DNA of 64,000 bases, from positions 186,001 to 250,000 of the forward strand of contig NZ_JAVFJJ010000004.1 in assembly GCF_030908245.1 (NCBI RefSeq). The letters run 5' to 3'. The stretch comes from Sinomonas sp. ASV322. Its GTDB lineage: Bacteria; Actinomycetota; Actinomycetes; Actinomycetales; Micrococcaceae. Both the position numbers and the translations under genes were made by a program. Position 1 is the first letter of the stretch. The number at the start of each line of letters is the position of its first letter. Below are positions 23,540-30,563 of this stretch, piece by piece. The notes beneath the pieces were generated by a model, which worked only from the letters and a program-made list of their open reading frames with translations, was not told the origin of the DNA and ran no database searches.

Positions 23540-24850
23540 ATGATGGCAGGATCTTATTCGGAAGAGAGCCTCCGGAATCTAGCGAAAGTCAGCTTTGCCG
23601 TCTTGCAAAGCCCCCAGTTATCCGCCCAGGACGGCCAAAGTTTCTACGATGAGCCCATGCTCGAAATTAGCACGTTGGCGACATCAGTGATTATGCAGTT
23701 GAAGGAGTTCAGTGATGCAACAGAGGCGTTGGCGCAGGATGGAGATCTTGCGGGTCTGGCTTCCGCCGAAGGTCAGCTTGATCCGATAATCACCTACCCC
23801 GGAGGGAGCTCGAGGGAATCGATCCTCGCCCTATCACTCCTATACCCTGCAATTCGGATGGCAAAGGTTCAGCCTGTAAATTCTGAGGGTGAATTTTGCG
23901 ACCTTGTTCTCGGGAACTTCGCATCGTTGAAGCGGGCAATGCGGGGGGAGCCCGTTGAAATCACGACCGTCCATGGACTAAACGGAATCTCATTGCCCCA
24001 GGATGCTTGCATCAGGACACCTTGGGGCATCATCATTCCTATACCCGAAGAAGCAAGGGCATCCGCCAGCTCATCTGGCGCGGCTCCAACCTCAGCAGTA
24101 TTGATCGGGAAGAAACCTTCGCCGGTCCGGATTAGTCGTGATGGTGCCCCCGAGGCCATGGTGTCCCCAGATTTCCAAAGCCTCGAAGAACACATTCGAA
24201 CCCTCCTCCCTCTCGCCTTTGTACTGGGCATCGACGGGGGCCGGCATGGTGCTCCAGGACTGACGTTCTCAACGAGAATTGTTCCATTTGCCAGCGGATT
24301 CGGAGCGGGCCGGAGGACGTTCGGGCACCCTCGAGAAGTCCTCGCGGTTGAAGAGGGCCAAATCGCGGGCATTGAGCGATGGGCACGGCTCATTGAGGCA
24401 AACCACACCCCTAGTCTGAACATCGCGGCTCGAAAACTTGGTTCTGCCATCAGCGAACGCTACGATGTCGACGATCGGCTAATTGACGGTGTTATCTGCT
24501 GGGAGAGCCTTGTAGGTACCTCTTCGGAGACGCTTCACAGAGTCACGACGGCACTGGCGATTCTGCTCGAAACCAACATTGGAGAAAGGCCACAGCTAGT
24601 AAAGAAGCTGAAAGAAACCTATGACGCGCGCAGCAAAGTTGTGCACGGAACTGAGGTCTCGGAGACCAAGCGGCGGGCCGCGGCAGATCATTCAGTCGAA
24701 ATCGCTGTTCGCGCTCTTCGCCTCATCTATTCGGCCGGCTCTGAGTGGACGGAGGGCGCGAGCGAAAGTCGCGCAAATCGAATTATCCTCGGCGAGTGGG
24801 CGCAGCTGCGATCTGCGACGGAAGCGAATTCGCCGGGTTCGGGTGTCTAA
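23540..24850 (+). CDS. HEPN-domain protein, ApeA-like, candidate anti-phage RNase
   Basis: A 436-residue protein with an excellent ribosome site (GAAAAGGGG) before ATG 23540. The C-terminal 130 residues carry the HEPN layout: helix DRLIDGVICWESLVG, helix ETLHRVTTALAILLE, then YDARSKVVHG with the RX4H motif (about Arg364 and His369) used by HEPN RNases. The pattern is closest to the HEPN_Apea type. The N-terminal 300 residues are unrecognised and may sense a trigger. The coding sequence is distinctly lower in GC than its surroundings, which points to horizontal gain. Standing alone in the accessory zone of a prophage it is a candidate superinfection-exclusion or abortive-infection gene; that role is inferred. 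Confidence 0.72.
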   Translation: MMAGSYSEESLRNLAKVSFAVLQSPQLSAQDGQSFYDEPMLEISTLATSVIMQLKEFSDATEALAQDGDLAGLASAEGQLDPIITYPGGSSRESILALSLLYPAIRMAKVQPVNSEGEFCDLVLGNFASLKRAMRGEPVEITTVHGLNGISLPQDACIRTPWGIIIPIPEEARASASSSGAAPTSAVLIGKKPSPVRISRDGAPEAMVSPDFQSLEEHIRTLLPLAFVLGIDGGRHGAPGLTFSTRIVPFASGFGAGRRTFGHPREVLAVEEGQIAGIERWARLIEANHTPSLNIAARKLGSAISERYDVDDRLIDGVICWESLVGTSSETLHRVTTALAILLETNIGERPQLVKKLKETYDARSKVVHGTEVSETKRRAAADHSVEIAVRALRLIYSAGSEWTEGASESRANRIILGEWAQLRSATEANSPGSGV

Positions 24851-24916
24851 GGCGAGCAGTCCTGAACGTGTTGGTAGGCAGCCCCGTGCGGCAGTAACTG
24901 GGGGTGCCTCTATGGT

Positions 24917-25003
24917 TTACGTCAAGCCGCTGGGGTGCGGCTCGTAGAGTGGGTGGTCGCGGAGCATGGCGAACAGGACGTCGCAGCGGCGGCGTGCTAG
25001 GGC
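24917..25003 (-). pseudogene. C-terminal scrap of an IS110-type transposase
   Basis: The reverse strand encodes ALARRRCDVLFAMLRDHPLY and a few more residues to a stop at 24917. The ALARRR-DVL-A-LRD string is a familiar end of actinobacterial IS110-family (DEDD/Ser) transposases. The sequence before it is not a transposase, so only the last 30 or so codons survive. It shows that an insertion sequence once sat between the HEPN gene and the integrase side. Confidence 0.45.
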
Positions 25004-25122
25004 CTGAGTTTGGTCACTTGGTCGCTTTCCGCCGGGGGCGCAGCACGCTGACCTGCGGTAACTCCGGTGAGGGGGCGGTTTTGAGGCACTAATTGGTGCC
25101 GTACTGTCCTGCCGCCCAGAAA

Positions 25123-25161
25123 CGATGGCCCCGCCCTGCGTGACGGAGGGCGGGGCCATCG
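25123..25161. terminator. 15-bp bidirectional terminator
   Basis: CGATGGCCCCGCCCT pairs perfectly with AGGGCGGGGCCATCG over a 9-base loop. It lies just past the 3' end of the leftward PH-like gene. Confidence 0.7.
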
Positions 25162-25175
25162 TCGCGTATGAGGGA

Positions 25176-25541
25176 TCAGCCGGCAGCGATCAGCCTGTTC
25201 AGGGTGTCCCGGACCTGGGCGGCTTCGGAGTGCGAGACGCGGAAGTCGATCGCGTGCCCTGAGCTGATGACGCTAACGATGCTGTTAAGCATTCCGTCGC
25301 GTTTTGTCAGCACTGAGCTGATCGAGCGGATCGGGATCATCTGTGTTCCCGCCTTGCCGTTCTTCACTCCGGTGGCGAGGAGGGAAACGCCTCCTGTGAG
25401 CACGCCGGCTGCGAGCTTCCCGGCCGAGACCCCGCGGGCGAGATCCCACTCAAGTCGGTCGGAATAGATCCGCACTTTGGCGTTTTTGCCGGCGGTGTGG
25501 CTGGTGAATTCGTGTAGCGGCGCCTCGGGCATCTGTGTCAT
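25176..25541 (-). CDS. PH-like domain protein
   Basis: A 121-residue protein. ATG 25541 (MTQMPEAP...) is chosen because AAGGGGG sits 7 bases before it; the longer frame would place that ribosome site inside the gene. The strands KVRIYSDRLEWDLARG and MIPIRSISSVLTKRDGML with a terminal helix AAQVRDTLNRLIAAG match bacterial PH-like (bPH) domains that are common in actinophage lysogeny regions. A short Gly/Val-rich insert (LAAGVLTGGVSLLATGV) could touch the membrane. Role unknown. Confidence 0.65.
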   Translation of the reverse strand: MTQMPEAPLHEFTSHTAGKNAKVRIYSDRLEWDLARGVSAGKLAAGVLTGGVSLLATGVKNGKAGTQMIPIRSISSVLTKRDGMLNSIVSVISSGHAIDFRVSHSEAAQVRDTLNRLIAAG

Positions 25542-25628
25542 CGTGGTCCCCCTTGGACTCATGTGGGTGTGTGACGAACTGGATTCTAGGGGATAGCTCT
25601 CCTATCCCATCGGTTCATGGGTGCCGGA

Positions 25629-26531
25629 CTACGATGCAGCGGCCATGACGGCCGTCCGTTTGGCGCCGTCGGGGACGAGGACGTACCGGGCGGTGGTCTC
25701 CGGCCGGGTGTGTCCGAGGAGCTCTTGCACGGCTCGGAGGTCTCTTTCGGCGCTGTAGGCAACGGAGCCGAAACGGTGCCGTAGCTGGTGGCCGGTGTAG
25801 TCGCCGTCGAGCGCGCGGGAGAGGCGCTTGGAGACATATGCGGCGCTCAGGTGCCCCTCTATCCGTCCGGGGAACACGTACCCGGGCGGCGCGTTGCGCA
25901 GCATGCTCGCCAGACCGTCGGAGAGGGGAACGAGCCGGACACGCCCGCCCTTGCCCTTCACACGGAGCGACCATCCGAGCATGTCGGGCTCGACGTCGTC
26001 GGTGTGGACTTTGCAGATCTCGCAGCTTCGCAGGCCCGCCTCCGAGGCGAGGCGGATCATCCGCTCGTCCCTCGGATCGGCGCGCAGGCGTGAGGACCGG
26101 ATCACGGGATCTGGCGCGGGCCGGGGCTTCCCCTCCGCGGCCTTCACGGTCGGCAGGAAGGCCGCCGGATTCACGTGCGCTCGGCCGGTGGCATGAGCCC
26201 AGGTGTAGAAGCCTCGCACGGCCGCGCGATGCGAGCGGAGCGTTTCCGCCGCCCATGCGTGGGCTCCTAGCCATTCGGCGAGATCGTCGACGGATAGCGA
26301 GTATGGCGCTCGGTCTGGGTGGGCCTCTGCGAGGCGTCGGAGCTGTGTGGTGCGGAGTTTGATCGTGCTCTCTGGTCGTCCGGAGGCTCTGAGCCAGCTG
26401 AGCCAACTCGAGACCGCCGTCGACCAGCCCCCCGGCATCGGTCGTGATGTCATGCTGCGGATCCTAGGCACGCCTGCGTGCGTATCCGTGCCCGATTCCG
26501 CGGATCTCCGTGGCCGATCGGTGGTGGGCAT
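25629..26531 (-). CDS. int: Tyrosine integrase
   Basis: A 300-residue site-specific recombinase. N-terminal SAM-like core-binding domain at 35-125; catalytic domain with AGLRSCEIC (Arg168), VKGKGGRVR (Lys), HQLRHRF (His248, Arg251), LGHTRPETTARYV (His274 and nucleophile Tyr283). ATG 26531 shares a base with the stop of the small upstream gene (TGATG); GTG one codon earlier is possible. It is 470 bases from the tRNA-Lys half-site and reads away from it, so it should be the enzyme that inserted this prophage there. Confidence 0.92.
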   Translation of the reverse strand: MPTTDRPRRSAESGTDTHAGVPRIRSMTSRPMPGGWSTAVSSWLSWLRASGRPESTIKLRTTQLRRLAEAHPDRAPYSLSVDDLAEWLGAHAWAAETLRSHRAAVRGFYTWAHATGRAHVNPAAFLPTVKAAEGKPRPAPDPVIRSSRLRADPRDERMIRLASEAGLRSCEICKVHTDDVEPDMLGWSLRVKGKGGRVRLVPLSDGLASMLRNAPPGYVFPGRIEGHLSAAYVSKRLSRALDGDYTGHQLRHRFGSVAYSAERDLRAVQELLGHTRPETTARYVLVPDGAKRTAVMAAAS

Positions 26532-26824
26532 CACTCGACGTCAGTGTTTTCAGCTCTCGCGCCATTGAGGTCTCCGTGTGTGGTCGCCGGTTCCTCCGTG
26601 CTGGTCCGGGTGGCCCGGCGCTCGTCGTAGGCGTCCAGGAGGGCCCTGAATGCGATGTCGGCGGTGTCCCGGAGCTCGCGCTCGAGGTGGAGCTCGTACG
26701 CCGCATACTCGGCGTGCCAGCGGGCGCCCTCGAGGTCGCCGCGCAGGAGCGCGCGGGTGCACAGGTGCTCCTCGGCCTCGGCAGCGCTCCGGTGTCTGTT
26801 GGCGCGCTCGGCCATTGTTCCCAT
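26531..26824 (-). CDS. Small helical protein upstream of the integrase
   Basis: A 97-residue acidic protein, mostly helix (AAEAEEHLCTRALLRGDLEG, then ELRDTADIAFRALLDAYDERR) with a polar tail. GGAGG lies 8 bases before its ATG, and it is translationally coupled to the integrase. It could be a recombination directionality factor by position, but it lacks the usual winged-helix signature, so this is a weak guess. Confidence 0.55.
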   Translation of the reverse strand: MGTMAERANRHRSAAEAEEHLCTRALLRGDLEGARWHAEYAAYELHLERELRDTADIAFRALLDAYDERRATRTSTEEPATTHGDLNGARAENTDVE

Positions 26825-26825
26825 T

Positions 26826-27000
26826 TCAGGCCCTCCGCGAGTCCAGGTCGACGACGTCGCCCGGATGGTCGAGAGGGCTCGTGCCGCGCTCGCGGGGCTG
26901 GGGGAGGAGGATGACCTCGCCGTCGTGCTCTCCGGCCTCCTGTGGGGCGTCCAGCGGCCCGGGGAAGGGGATGACGACGGCGTCGTCGGAGTCGCCGGCC
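26826..27000 (-). CDS. Reading frame cut by the attachment site
   Basis: The reverse frame ending at 26826 (GDSDDAVVIPFPGPL ... DHPGDVVDLDSRRA) has very GC-rich third positions and its stop is one base from the next gene's ATG. No start codon is found before the tRNA half-site; the frame simply runs on through attR into host DNA to 27281. In the excised circle its 5' end would lie beyond attP, on the other prophage arm. It may be a phage gene that spans attP and loses its start on integration. The opposite strand is also open here, so strand is not fully certain. Confidence 0.4.
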
Positions 27001-27040
27001 CTTAACCAATGGGTTCCGGGTTCGAGTCCCGGGGGGCGCA
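27001..27040 (+). other. attR: 3' half of tRNA-Lys(CUU)
   Basis: The 40 bases begin at the anticodon (CTTAA), contain the anticodon-stem 3' side CCAAT, variable loop GGGTT, a full T arm (CCGGG TTCGAGT CCCGG) and the acceptor GGGGCGC plus A. No 5' half precedes it, so this is not a working tRNA. It is the duplicate left when the prophage entered tRNA-Lys; the rebuilt gene should be at the left prophage end outside the window. A terminator 11 bases later is the tRNA's own. Confidence 0.85.
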
Positions 27041-27050
27041 CATCGATGGG

Positions 27051-27085
27051 AAACACCCCGTCGCCGAGAGGCGGCGGGGTGTTTT
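27051..27085 (+). terminator. Terminator of the split tRNA-Lys locus
   Basis: AAACACCCCGTCGCC pairs with GGCGGCGGGGTGTTT (one G-T pair) around GAGA-type loop, followed by TCG and TTT. It belongs to the host tRNA gene. Confidence 0.75.
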
Positions 27086-27102
27086 CGTTTTGCCTGCCAT
27101 AC

Positions 27103-27516
27103 CTATTTGTTCCAGTGGTAGTGGCCACTTGCATCCGGCCCATTGCGGCCGCACACGTAGGTGTGCCCGTTCGCGGCGACTCCGGCCTGACCGACCATGG
27201 CGTCCGGGCAGAAGGCACCTGGAATGATGTATGTCTGAGCTGGCGCTTGGGCGGGAGGGGCCTGAGGCGGCGGCGCGACAACGGCCGGGGGAGGTGCAGG
27301 AGCCGAACTCGGTGCAGCGACGGGACTTGCGCTTGTAGGCGAAGGCGTGGCTGTCGGCGTCGCGCGGGGTGGCGAAGGGCTCGCGAGGGCCGGTGCCGCC
27401 GAAGTGTGAACCGCCGAGGTCGTCGGAGACGGAGCTAGGGCGGTCCCGCCGCAGCCGGATAGAGAAAGAATCAGGGCGGCGGCCGCAAGCGTGCGCAATG
27501 CCGATCGAAGTGTCAC
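27103..27516 (-). CDS. Secreted lipoprotein with Pro/Ala/Ser-rich stalk
   Basis: A 137-residue protein with a lipoprotein signal (ALRTLAAAALILSLSGC; lipobox LSGC). The next 70 residues are a low-complexity Pro/Ala/Ser/Thr stalk; the last 40 (IIPGAFCPDAMVGQAGVA ... CGRNGPDASGHYHWNK) form a small Cys-containing domain seen at the end of various actinobacterial and phage-like surface proteins. GTG 27516 gives the best signal peptide; an ATG eight codons earlier is open. First chromosomal gene after the prophage. Confidence 0.65.
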   Translation of the reverse strand: MTLRSALRTLAAAALILSLSGCGGTALAPSPTTSAVHTSAAPALASPSPPRATPTATPSPTSASPVAAPSSAPAPPPAVVAPPPQAPPAQAPAQTYIIPGAFCPDAMVGQAGVAANGHTYVCGRNGPDASGHYHWNK

Positions 27517-27642
27517 AAGGGCCCCCAATGTCACGGCCAACAGTGGCGCGAGACTACTCCGTTTTACGTGTCAACTCAACGGCCTGCACGCGCGCTCAGG
27601 GGCCGTTGCCCCGCGCTGTCGTGCTGCGAATTCCGGGATGGG

Positions 27643-27771
27643 CTACACAGTTCCGCCCGGCCGCGAACGGTGGCGCCCAGTGCCCGCGAGCGATGCGTCC
27701 TTGTGGAAGATGGTCCACGCTGCGACGGCCGCGAGGGCCAGGGAGGAGATGACGATCGGAAGCCAGTCCAT
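27643..27771 (-). CDS. Small membrane protein
   Basis: A 42-residue frame from ATG 27771 with GGGGG 7 bases upstream: MDWLPIVISSLALAAVAAW then a basic polar tail. One membrane helix. Below usual gene-calling size; real on codon use and ribosome site, function unknown. Confidence 0.4.
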   Translation of the reverse strand: MDWLPIVISSLALAAVAAWTIFHKDASLAGTGRHRSRPGGTV

Positions 27772-27881
27772 GGCGACCCCCATTCGGTCCGCGGCACCCC
27801 GTCCCTGTAGTGCGTGATGCCTTTCGACCATTGAAGGATCCCGCGTCGTACGTGTCCAGTGGCCACGCGGCGGTGGCCACC

Positions 27882-28373
27882 TCAGAGCGCCGTGAGGCCC
27901 CGCATGAACTCGGCGAAGTCTTCGGCGTCGTCGTGCTGTTCGATCGTCCTCGGTGCGGGCACGTCTGGACGGTCGAGCGCGCAGCTGCTCCGCACGGTGA
28001 AGCAGAAGATGCGGCCCATGTTCGTCCCAATGTCGAAGGCGCCCAGCGTGGCCTCTTCGGCGTACGCGAGGTTGGTCAGATCGATCGTCGAGGGGCGCCC
28101 GATCGGGGTGAGGGTGCGCCGGTCGAACGGTGCGATGACGAGCTCGGCGGGCTGCCGCCGGTACCCCAGCACCAAGCCGAGCGGAATCGGCGGACCGGGA
28201 ATCGATCCGGGTTCGGCGTCGACGGTGCCGCCTGCTTCGGCAGCGCAGATGAGGTTGTACGACGCGTAGTTCGGGATCTGTCCATCGAAGAGCCGGTGCA
28301 GCGCCGCTTTGAGGGCTGCGTCCGACGCCCCAGTGCTTCGGCCACTGACCGGGGGCGGGTGCTGGCTGCTCAC
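27882..28373 (-). CDS. Hypothetical protein
   Basis: A 163-residue soluble protein, divergent from ilvD with a 143-base gap. Mixed strands and helices, e.g. PLGLVLGYRRQPAELVIAPF and IDLTNLAYAEEATLGAFDIG, without a recognised motif, signal or membrane segment. GAAAGGAGC lies before the ATG. Appears to be a stand-alone chromosomal gene. Confidence 0.6.
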   Translation of the reverse strand: MSSQHPPPVSGRSTGASDAALKAALHRLFDGQIPNYASYNLICAAEAGGTVDAEPGSIPGPPIPLGLVLGYRRQPAELVIAPFDRRTLTPIGRPSTIDLTNLAYAEEATLGAFDIGTNMGRIFCFTVRSSCALDRPDVPAPRTIEQHDDAEDFAEFMRGLTAL

Positions 28374-28504
28374 GCTTGCTCCTTTCGCCGCGGATTCAGT
28401 CTACGTGTCCGCGATGTGGACATCTGTCCGTGATGTGGGCGACACAATGCCGATATTTGGCGCCGACGCGTCGTCGGGCGACGGGGCGGGCCCCACCGCG
28501 GTCA

Positions 28505-28510
28505 TAGACT
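28505..28510 (+). promoter_or_regulatory. -10 element of ilvD, leaderless start
   Basis: TAGACT lies exactly 6 bases before the ilvD ATG and there is no ribosome site, so the transcript should begin at or next to the start codon. The same spacing recurs at six other genes of the window. Confidence 0.65.
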
Positions 28511-28516
28511 TTGCCC

Positions 28517-30244
28517 ATGACCGAGCAGAGCCAGACCTCCACCGCGCCCCGCGAGGGCGTCGATATCAAGCCGCGAAGCCGAGTCGTCACGGATGGCATC
28601 CACGCCGCCCCCGCGCGCGGCATGCTGCGCGCCGTCGGCTTCGGCGATGATGACTTCGCCAAGCCGCAGATCGGCATCGCGAGCTCGTGGAACGAGATCA
28701 CTCCGTGCAATCTTTCGCTGGACCGTCTCGCGAAGGCCGCCAAGGAAGGCGTCCACGCAGCCGGCGGCTTCCCCATGCAGTTCGGCACGATCTCGGTCTC
28801 CGACGGCATCTCGATGGGCCACCAGGGCATGCACTTCTCGCTTGTCTCGCGCGAGATCATCGCGGACTCGGTCGAGACGGTCATGCAGGCCGAGCGGATC
28901 GACGGCCAGGTGCTCCTCGCGGGCTGCGACAAGTCCTTGCCGGGCATGCTCATGGCGGCCGCGCGGCTCGACGTCTCGAGCGTGTTCCTCTACGCGGGCT
29001 CGATCATGCCGGGCTGGGTCAAGCTCGAGGACGGCACGGAGAAGGACGTCACGCTCATCGACGCCTTCGAGGCGGTCGGCGCGTGTGCGGCCGGAAAGAT
29101 GTCGAAGGGCGACCTTGATCGCATCGAGCGCGCGATCTGCCCAGGCGAGGGTGCGTGCGGCGGCATGTACACCGCCAACACGATGGCGAGCGCCGCTGAG
29201 GCCCTCGGCATGTCCCTCCCCGGCTCCGCCGCCCCGCCCTCGGCGGACCGCCGCCGCGACATGTTCGCGCACCGCTCGGGCGAGGCCGTGGTGAACCTCC
29301 TCCGCCAGGGCATCACCGCGCGCGACATCCTGACGCGCGAGGCGTTCGAGAACGCGATCGCCGTCGTCATGGCATTCGGCGGCTCGACGAACGCCGTCCT
29401 GCACCTCCTCGCCATCGCGCGCGAGGCCGAGGTCGAGCTCGAGCTCGAGGACTTCAACCGCATCGGTGACAAGGTCCCGCACCTCGGCGACCTCAAGCCG
29501 TTCGGCCGCTACGTCATGAACGACCTCGACCGCGTCGGCGGCGTCCCCGTCGTCATGCGCGCGCTCCTCGACGCGGGCCTCCTGCACGGCGACGCGCTCA
29601 CGGTGACCGGTAAGACGGTCACCGAGAACCTCTCCGAGATCGCGCCGCCGGACCTCGACGGCAAGATCGTCCGCGCGCTGGACAACCCGATCCACAAGAC
29701 GGGCGGCGTCTCCATCCTCAACGGCTCGCTCGCTCCCGAGGGCGCGGTCGTCAAGACGGCGGGCTTCGACGCCGAGGTCTTCGAAGGCAGCGCCCGCGTG
29801 TTCGAGCGCGAGCAGGGCGCGCTCGACGCGCTGGACAACGGCAAGATCAAGGCGGGCGACGTCGTCGTCATCCGCTATGAGGGCCCCAAGGGCGGGCCCG
29901 GCATGCGCGAGATGCTCGCCATCACGGGAGCAATCAAGGGTGCGGGCCTTGGCAAGGATGTCCTCCTGCTCACGGACGGCCGCTTCTCGGGCGGCACGAC
30001 GGGCCTGTGCATCGGGCACGTCGCCCCCGAAGCGGTCGACGGCGGCCCCATCGCCTTCGTGCGCGACGGCGACCGCATCCGCGTGGACATCCCGAACCGC
30101 ACGCTCGAGCTCCTTGTCGACGACGCCGAGCTCGCCTCGCGCCGCGAGGGCTGGGCGCCGATCCCTGCCCAGTTCACGAAGGGCGTCCTGGCCAAGTACG
30201 CGAAGCTCGTCCACTCGGCGAGTGAGGGTGCCGTCCTGAGCTGA
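28517..30244 (+). CDS. ilvD: Dihydroxy-acid dehydratase
   Basis: A 575-residue Fe-S dehydratase that converts 2,3-dihydroxy-isovalerate and -methylvalerate to the 2-keto acids, the third step of valine/isoleucine synthesis. Cluster and substrate motifs: [35 protein letters not shown] and the C-terminal [19 protein letters not shown] with the catalytic Ser/Thr region. Full length for the family. ATG 28517 is set by the -10 element 6 bases upstream; a TTG two codons earlier is rejected for that reason. It is monocistronic, 300 bases ahead of the ilvBNC leader. Confidence 0.95.
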   Translation: MTEQSQTSTAPREGVDIKPRSRVVTDGIHAAPARGMLRAVGFGDDDFAKPQIGIASSWNEITPCNLSLDRLAKAAKEGVHAAGGFPMQFGTISVSDGISMGHQGMHFSLVSREIIADSVETVMQAERIDGQVLLAGCDKSLPGMLMAAARLDVSSVFLYAGSIMPGWVKLEDGTEKDVTLIDAFEAVGACAAGKMSKGDLDRIERAICPGEGACGGMYTANTMASAAEALGMSLPGSAAPPSADRRRDMFAHRSGEAVVNLLRQGITARDILTREAFENAIAVVMAFGGSTNAVLHLLAIAREAEVELELEDFNRIGDKVPHLGDLKPFGRYVMNDLDRVGGVPVVMRALLDAGLLHGDALTVTGKTVTENLSEIAPPDLDGKIVRALDNPIHKTGGVSILNGSLAPEGAVVKTAGFDAEVFEGSARVFEREQGALDALDNGKIKAGDVVVIRYEGPKGGPGMREMLAITGAIKGAGLGKDVLLLTDGRFSGGTTGLCIGHVAPEAVDGGPIAFVRDGDRIRVDIPNRTLELLVDDAELASRREGWAPIPAQFTKGVLAKYAKLVHSASEGAVLS

Positions 30245-30261
30245 CGCCCGGGAAGAGTCCG

Positions 30262-30286
30262 GCGGCGGGGCCGAGGGCCCCGCCGC
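30262..30286 (+). terminator. GC hairpin after ilvD
   Basis: GCGGCGGGGCC pairs with GGCCCCGCCGC over a 3-base loop, 17 bases after the ilvD stop. No T-run, so efficiency is uncertain. Confidence 0.6.
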
Positions 30287-30319
30287 TGGCACAGTCTCAC
30301 GTGGTGGAAGCTTGTCCGA

Positions 30320-30330
30320 ATATTGAGACG
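30320..30330 (+). promoter_or_regulatory. Motif shared with the leuC operator
   Basis: ATATTGAGACG, identical to the reverse strand of 49930-49940 between the IclR-type regulator and leuC. It lies just upstream of the -35 of the ilv leader promoter, a position suited to an activator. A looser relative (TGTCCGAAT then GAGAC) lies at 38977-38994 before leuB. Confidence 0.55.
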
Positions 30331-30343
30331 ACGAGTCGGCGGA

Positions 30344-30373
30344 TTGACACTCTCGCGGGCCATTGTGAAGACT
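30344..30373 (+). promoter_or_regulatory. ilvBNC promoter
   Basis: TTGACA (30344-30349) and AAGACT (30368-30373) 18 bases apart. The -10 ends 6 bases before the leader peptide ATG, so the transcript probably begins with the leader peptide itself. Confidence 0.6.
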
Positions 30374-30379
30374 GTGGGC

Positions 30380-30445
30380 ATGCAGACCGTTTCGATCGAC
30401 ATGGTGCTCAATGTCGTCGTCCTTGCCGAGCGCGTGGCTTACTGA
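30380..30445 (+). CDS. ilvL: ilv leader peptide
   Basis: A 21-residue peptide: M-Q-T-V-S-I-D-M-V-L-N-V-V-V-L then AERVAY. It has six Val, two Leu and one Ile, with a VVVL run, the composition of an attenuation leader that senses charged branched-chain tRNAs. It lies 119 bases before ilvB with a strong terminator in between. Stalling in the VVVL run would free the downstream RNA to avoid the terminator. Similar short leaders precede ilvBNC in Corynebacterium. Confidence 0.75.
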   Translation: MQTVSIDMVLNVVVLAERVAY

Positions 30446-30473
30446 AGCCCGACTGGCAACGTTCTGTCACGCG

Positions 30474-30516
30474 CAACCCCTCGGAGAGCCGAAAGGCTGA
30501 GGGGTTGTTTTTATTT
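30474..30516 (+). terminator. Attenuator terminator before ilvB
   Basis: CAACCCCTC pairs with GAGGGGTTG and the inner AGCC with GGCT around a GAAA tetraloop, followed by TTTTTATTT. A textbook intrinsic terminator placed between leader peptide and ilvB. Confidence 0.85.
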
Positions 30517-30563
30517 GAGCTGGGCACAGCTCCTTCGCCACGAAGATCCTAAGGAAGAGACTG

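Noticed and set aside
24876-24909. Terminator after the HEPN gene
   Set aside because: AGGCAGCCCC and GGGGGTGCCT pair with one mismatch and no T-run; too weak to call.
26655-27005. Forward frame of 116 codons opposite the integrase operon head
   Set aside because: Its last part is coding-like, but the first half is Ser/Arg-rich shadow and there is no ribosome site; the reverse operon explains the region better, with some doubt at 26826-27000.
27001-27040. Complete tRNA gene
   Set aside because: Only the half from the anticodon onward is present; no D arm or 5' acceptor strand lies upstream.
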